A DNA stretch of 64,000 nucleotides, taken from assembly GCF_040195635.1 (NCBI RefSeq), contig NZ_JBEFTX010000002.1, forward strand, positions 62,001 through 126,000. Reading direction: 5' to 3'. The stretch is from Thermasporomyces sp040195635. GTDB taxonomy: Bacteria; Actinomycetota; Actinomycetes; Propionibacteriales; Actinopolymorphaceae. This document shows, piece by piece, positions 61,284 to 64,000 of the stretch; the stretch's first letter is position 1, and every line of letters begins with the position of its first letter. The position numbers were made by a program, and so were the translations under genes. A model generated the notes under the pieces. That model ran no database searches. It was not told the origin of the DNA and worked only from the letters and a program-made list of their open reading frames with translations.

Positions 61284-62391
61284 AGGCGGCGCCAACATGG
61301 CAGGCACCAACACGGCAGGCACCAACCCAGCGGGCACCAACACGGCAGGCACCAGCGTGGCAGGCGCCAACGTCCTGCTCGGCGTACGCGACCTGAAGAA
61401 GCATTTCCCTGTCAAGAAGGGCTTTCTGCGGCGCGTCGTCGGCCATGTCCGAGCGGTCGACGGGGTGAGTTTCGACCTGTACGAACAGGAGACCCTCGGC
61501 CTCGTCGGCGAGTCCGGGTGTGGCAAGACCACCGTCGCCAAGATGATCGTGCGCGCAATCGACCCGACGGACGGACAGATGCTCTTTTCCGGTGAGTCCG
61601 GGACCGTCGACGTCGCCGGTCTGCGCGGTGAGGAACTCCTGAAGGCCAGGCGCAGCATCCAGATGATCTTCCAGGATCCGTACGCCTCGCTCAATCCTCG
61701 GCACCGGATCCGCGACATCATCGGCGAGCCGCTCCTCGTCAACCGCATGGCCAGCGGGACTCAGCTGGAGGAGCGGGTCGCCGCTCTCATGGAGCAGGTC
61801 GGGCTACGTCCGGAGTACGCCATCCGTTACCCGCATGCCTTTTCCGGCGGTCAACGGCAACGCATCGGCATCGCCCGGGCCTTGTCTCTCAGTCCGCGGC
61901 TGATCGTCTGTGACGAGCCGGTCTCCGCGCTGGACATGTCCATCCAGGCCCAGATCCTCAACCTGCTCAAGGATCTCCAGGATGCGTACGGGCTCACCTA
62001 CCTGGTGATCTCCCACGACCTCGGCGTCGTTCAGCACATCAGCGACCGAGTGGCGGTCATGTATCTCGGCAAACTCGTCGAGGTCGCACCCACCGAACAG
62101 CTCTTCAGCAGGCCACGGCACCCCTACACCGAGGCCCTTCTCTCGGCATCGCCGAGGCCGCACCCTCGCTACCGCGGCCAGATGAAGATCATCGCGGGAG
62201 AGGTCCCTGACGCGTCACAACAGATCGAGGGCTGTCCCTTCCGTACCCGCTGTCCGTACGCGCAGGCCATCTGTGCCGAGCAGGAACCGGAGCTTGCGCC
62301 GACGGGCAGCGAGCCCGACCAGTTGGCCGCGTGTCACTTCGCCTCCGAGCTGACCCTGACCGGCGCGGCGACGGCGGAGGAGCGGGCATGA
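61276..62391 (+). CDS. ABC transporter ATPase, OppF/DppF type, with repeat N-terminus
   Basis: A 371-residue nucleotide-binding subunit. The first ~35 residues are a tandem pentapeptide tract (AGTN units) not seen in standard OppF. Walker A LVGESGCGKTTVAK, signature FSGGQRQRIGIARAL, Walker B LIVCDEPVSALDMS, and a C-terminal CPFRTRCPYAQAIC cysteine motif follow. The ATG 61276 overlaps the OppD stop. Its own stop overlaps the following small membrane protein start (ATGA), so that protein is part of the operon. Confidence 0.92.
   Translation: MSEGGANMAGTNTAGTNPAGTNTAGTSVAGANVLLGVRDLKKHFPVKKGFLRRVVGHVRAVDGVSFDLYEQETLGLVGESGCGKTTVAKMIVRAIDPTDGQMLFSGESGTVDVAGLRGEELLKARRSIQMIFQDPYASLNPRHRIRDIIGEPLLVNRMASGTQLEERVAALMEQVGLRPEYAIRYPHAFSGGQRQRIGIARALSLSPRLIVCDEPVSALDMSIQAQILNLLKDLQDAYGLTYLVISHDLGVVQHISDRVAVMYLGKLVEVAPTEQLFSRPRHPYTEALLSASPRPHPRYRGQMKIIAGEVPDASQQIEGCPFRTRCPYAQAICAEQEPELAPTGSEPDQLAACHFASELTLTGAATAEERA
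61297..61371 (+). repeat. Five 15-bp coding repeats in the OppF-type gene
   Basis: Five consecutive 15-bp units of the form xxx-GCA-GGC-ACC-AAC encode MAGTN, TAGTN, PAGTN, TAGTS, VAGAN. The array is near-perfect at DNA level and immediately precedes the conserved domain, so it is a recent slippage expansion giving a flexible, uncharged N-terminal tail. Confidence 0.9.
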
Positions 62392-62774
62392 TCCTCACCA
62401 GCCTGGTGGTCTTCACCGTGTTGTTCGCCGCGATCGTGTTCGCGGCGGCGAAGATCTTCCAGGCGGCGGTGTCGAGGCTGGTGCTCGAGCGGCACCGCGA
62501 CCTCGAAGAGATCATGGATACCGACGACGTACCCAGCGCCTGGCGCGAGCCGTATGAACGGCGGCTCGCCGCGATCGGGGACGATGCGGGCGGGCAGGAG
62601 GGGGCGACCGCTGCCCTGCGGGCGAAGGCCTCCCGCGGATATCTCACCAGACTGGCACGCCTGCGCCGCTATGTGGAGACGACGAGGCTCGTGGACGGCG
62701 ACGAGACCCGACAGGTCCTGCTCGACCGGTTGACCGCTCTCCGGGATCGACTGCAGCAGTCCCCGCGGGTGTGA
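62388..62774 (+). CDS. Small single-pass membrane protein at the end of the Opp-type operon
   Basis: A 128-residue protein with one N-terminal membrane helix (TSLVVFTVLFAAIVFAAAKI, residues 4-23) and a charged cytoplasmic part that looks largely helical (LVLERHRDLEEIMDTDDVPS, YLTRLARLRRYVETTRL). I do not recognise a family. Its ATG overlaps the OppF stop (ATGA), the tightest possible coupling, so it should be made together with the transporter. It could be a regulatory or assembly subunit of the importer, but there is no direct evidence. It is convergent with the GH78 gene 57 bp downstream. Confidence 0.72.
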   Translation: MILTSLVVFTVLFAAIVFAAAKIFQAAVSRLVLERHRDLEEIMDTDDVPSAWREPYERRLAAIGDDAGGQEGATAALRAKASRGYLTRLARLRRYVETTRLVDGDETRQVLLDRLTALRDRLQQSPRV

Positions 62775-62831
62775 CGCCGCGCCGGCTCGTGGCTGTGGCC
62801 GGGCGGCTGATGGCGTCAGGGCCGGTGTCCC

Positions 62832-64000
62832 TCACGGCCGCGACACGAACTGGTAGCGACCCGACCGGACGTGATAGACAGCGGATCGGTCAGCCATGCC
62901 ACGAAAGTCGACGGCGCCGGACACGTCGGCCGTCGCCAGGGCGCCGTCGTCGAACGTACGCACCCGCACATGCGCCGGGGACGTGGCGGGCACATGCACC
63001 TTCGCGGTGGTGTTCGCGGGAACGGTGACGTCATACACGAGCCGCTCGTCGATGTGGCACCACCTGCTCACCGCTTCACCGTAAGGCGTTTCGAGCGAGG
63101 CCCCGGCGCTCTCCAACCGGTCGGTGAGACGGGGTGCGAAGACGAGCTCTCTGAAGCCGGCAGAGTCCTCGGCCTGGTCGATGCCGGCGACGTACCGGTA
63201 CAACCACTGGTCGATGGAAGTGAACATGTGATGGTTACGCGATCCTGATCCGTCCCATCGTTCCCAGAGGGTACCCGGGCCGTGGTCGAGCATGTAGCCC
63301 CAGCTCGGGAAGTCACGCCTGCGAAGGACGTCGAGCACCACGTCCGCCCGGTCGGCGGCCGCGAGCGCGTCCGGAATGGAGGCGATTCCGGGAAGCCCGC
63401 CGGTGAAGTGACCGTCGTGCTCGGTCACCACGTCACGAACGAGGTGGTGCCGCACGGCCGGCACGTCGTCGGCGGGGACGATGCCGAGGACGAGCGGGAA
63501 CGCCTGAGCGAACTGACTGTCGCCGTAGCTCGACGTCTCGGCGTCGAGGAATGTCGCGTTGAACGCCTCGCGGATCTCACCCGCGAATGCCGCATAGCTC
63601 GCGGCATCCTGGCCCCTGCCCAGTGTGGCGGCGATCTCGGACATCAGGCTCGTGGCCAGGAAGTAGTAACCCGTGCGGTACATCCGGCCCGGCGTCTCCT
63701 CGATCGCCACCCAGTCGTTTCCCCATGCCTGTGAAGGTGAGTCGACGATGAGACCGGTCGTCGTGGTGCGCATGTGTCGGAACCAGGCCGACATCGCGGC
63801 ATAGTGCTCGTCGAGAATCCGGATGTCACCCTCGTGCCGGTAGACGTGATAGGGGACCAGGATGGTGGCGACGCCCCACGCCGGGTCCGAACGCCCTTGC
63901 CACACGGGCGTCGGCTCCACCGGCACGATGTCCGGGACGAGGCCGGAGTCCTGTTGGGCGTCGCGGATGTCGCGGACGAACTTCGTGTAGAAGGCGGCCG
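62832..64000 (-). CDS. Alpha-L-rhamnosidase (GH78), C-terminal part, runs off the window
   Basis: The minus-strand frame is open to the right edge, so only about 389 C-terminal residues are visible. The (alpha/alpha)6 barrel shows FVRDIRDAQQDSGLVPDIVP, RSDPAWGVATILVPYHVYRH, SPSQAWGNDWVAIEET, GTLWERWDGSGSRNHHMFTS and IDQWLYRYVAGI, all family landmarks. The C-terminal sandwich follows (FAPRLTDRLESAGASLETPY). It cleaves terminal alpha-L-rhamnose. It is convergent with the Opp-type operon, which may import its substrate. It differs from the GH78 tail at the left edge, so the window touches two separate genes. Confidence 0.92.
   Translation of the reverse strand, partial: AAFYTKFVRDIRDAQQDSGLVPDIVPVEPTPVWQGRSDPAWGVATILVPYHVYRHEGDIRILDEHYAAMSAWFRHMRTTTTGLIVDSPSQAWGNDWVAIEETPGRMYRTGYYFLATSLMSEIAATLGRGQDAASYAAFAGEIREAFNATFLDAETSSYGDSQFAQAFPLVLGIVPADDVPAVRHHLVRDVVTEHDGHFTGGLPGIASIPDALAAADRADVVLDVLRRRDFPSWGYMLDHGPGTLWERWDGSGSRNHHMFTSIDQWLYRYVAGIDQAEDSAGFRELVFAPRLTDRLESAGASLETPYGEAVSRWCHIDERLVYDVTVPANTTAKVHVPATSPAHVRVRTFDDGALATADVSGAVDFRGMADRSAVYHVRSGRYQFVSRP

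Noticed and set aside
1..64000. tRNA or rRNA genes, prophage or transposase genes
   Set aside because: None was recognised on either strand. I saw no integrase, transposase or phage structural motif, although short RNA genes could be missed by eye.

Overview
The window comes from a GC-rich actinobacterial chromosome. Third codon positions are strongly G/C, GTG starts are common, ATGA/GTGA stop-start overlaps are frequent, and two promoters look leaderless. Gene content fits a soil or plant-litter actinomycete of the Nocardioidaceae/Actinopolymorpha/Kribbella kind: GH78 and GH97 glycosidases, polyphosphate glucokinase, a type II glutamine synthetase, MFS and EamA exporters, and LuxR/NB-ARC and ROK regulators. 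The lineage is inferred from gene content only. No rRNA, tRNA, CRISPR, prophage or intact insertion sequence was recognised.

Layout. (1) 1-13.5 kb is a carbohydrate-utilisation zone. It holds the tail of a GH78 alpha-L-rhamnosidase, a GNAT acetyltransferase, a methyltransferase, and a minus-strand run made of a Tat-exported pectate-lyase-fold protein, a small secreted protein, a secreted GH97 glycosidase and a phosphotransferase. Beyond these lie a sugar isomerase, a cytosolic GH97, a frameshifted ROK repressor and ppgK. Several gene relics lie between the intact genes. (2) 13.7-32.9 kb is mixed housekeeping and accessory DNA. It holds two convergent MFS transporters, GNAT, two overlapping Nudix genes (one truncated), alpha/beta hydrolases, a frameshifted pentapeptide-DinB gene, a BadF-type kinase, an aldo/keto reductase, a DHFR-like reductase divergent from an ArsR-glyoxalase fusion, a two-component system, a PhyH-dioxygenase/SDR/alcohol-dehydrogenase group and an orphan GAF kinase. 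(3) 33.4-44.6 kb is one co-directional catabolic island: an NMT1-type ABC importer, two metal-dependent amidohydrolases, a GntR repressor, a creatininase-family amidohydrolase, an N-acyl-D-amino-acid deacylase and an EamA transporter. (4) 44.6-54 kb holds a MASE1 protein that ends where a phosphatase domain would begin, a small reductase operon divergent from a large LuxR-NB-ARC regulator, a serine hydrolase, a second PhyH dioxygenase, glutamine synthetase II and an HNH-endonuclease relic. (5) 54-64 kb holds a secreted SGNH hydrolase, a complete family-5 (Opp-type) ABC importer operon with a candidate LacI-type operator, a small membrane protein, and a GH78 rhamnosidase running off the right edge.

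How the parts work together. Secreted lyase, GH97 and SGNH enzymes could trim plant polysaccharide. The Opp-type importer would bring in oligomers, cytosolic GH78/GH97 would finish hydrolysis, and the isomerase and glucokinase would feed sugars to central metabolism. The 33-44 kb island is the best candidate for an undescribed system. It has uptake, deamination, ring or amide opening, deacylation, export and its own repressor, with a perfect palindrome over a leaderless promoter. The substrate is probably a small nitrogen-rich ring or acylated amino compound, but it cannot be read from sequence. Several genes are broken by single-base shifts or internal deletions. Whether these are true pseudogenes or sequencing errors must be settled from reads.
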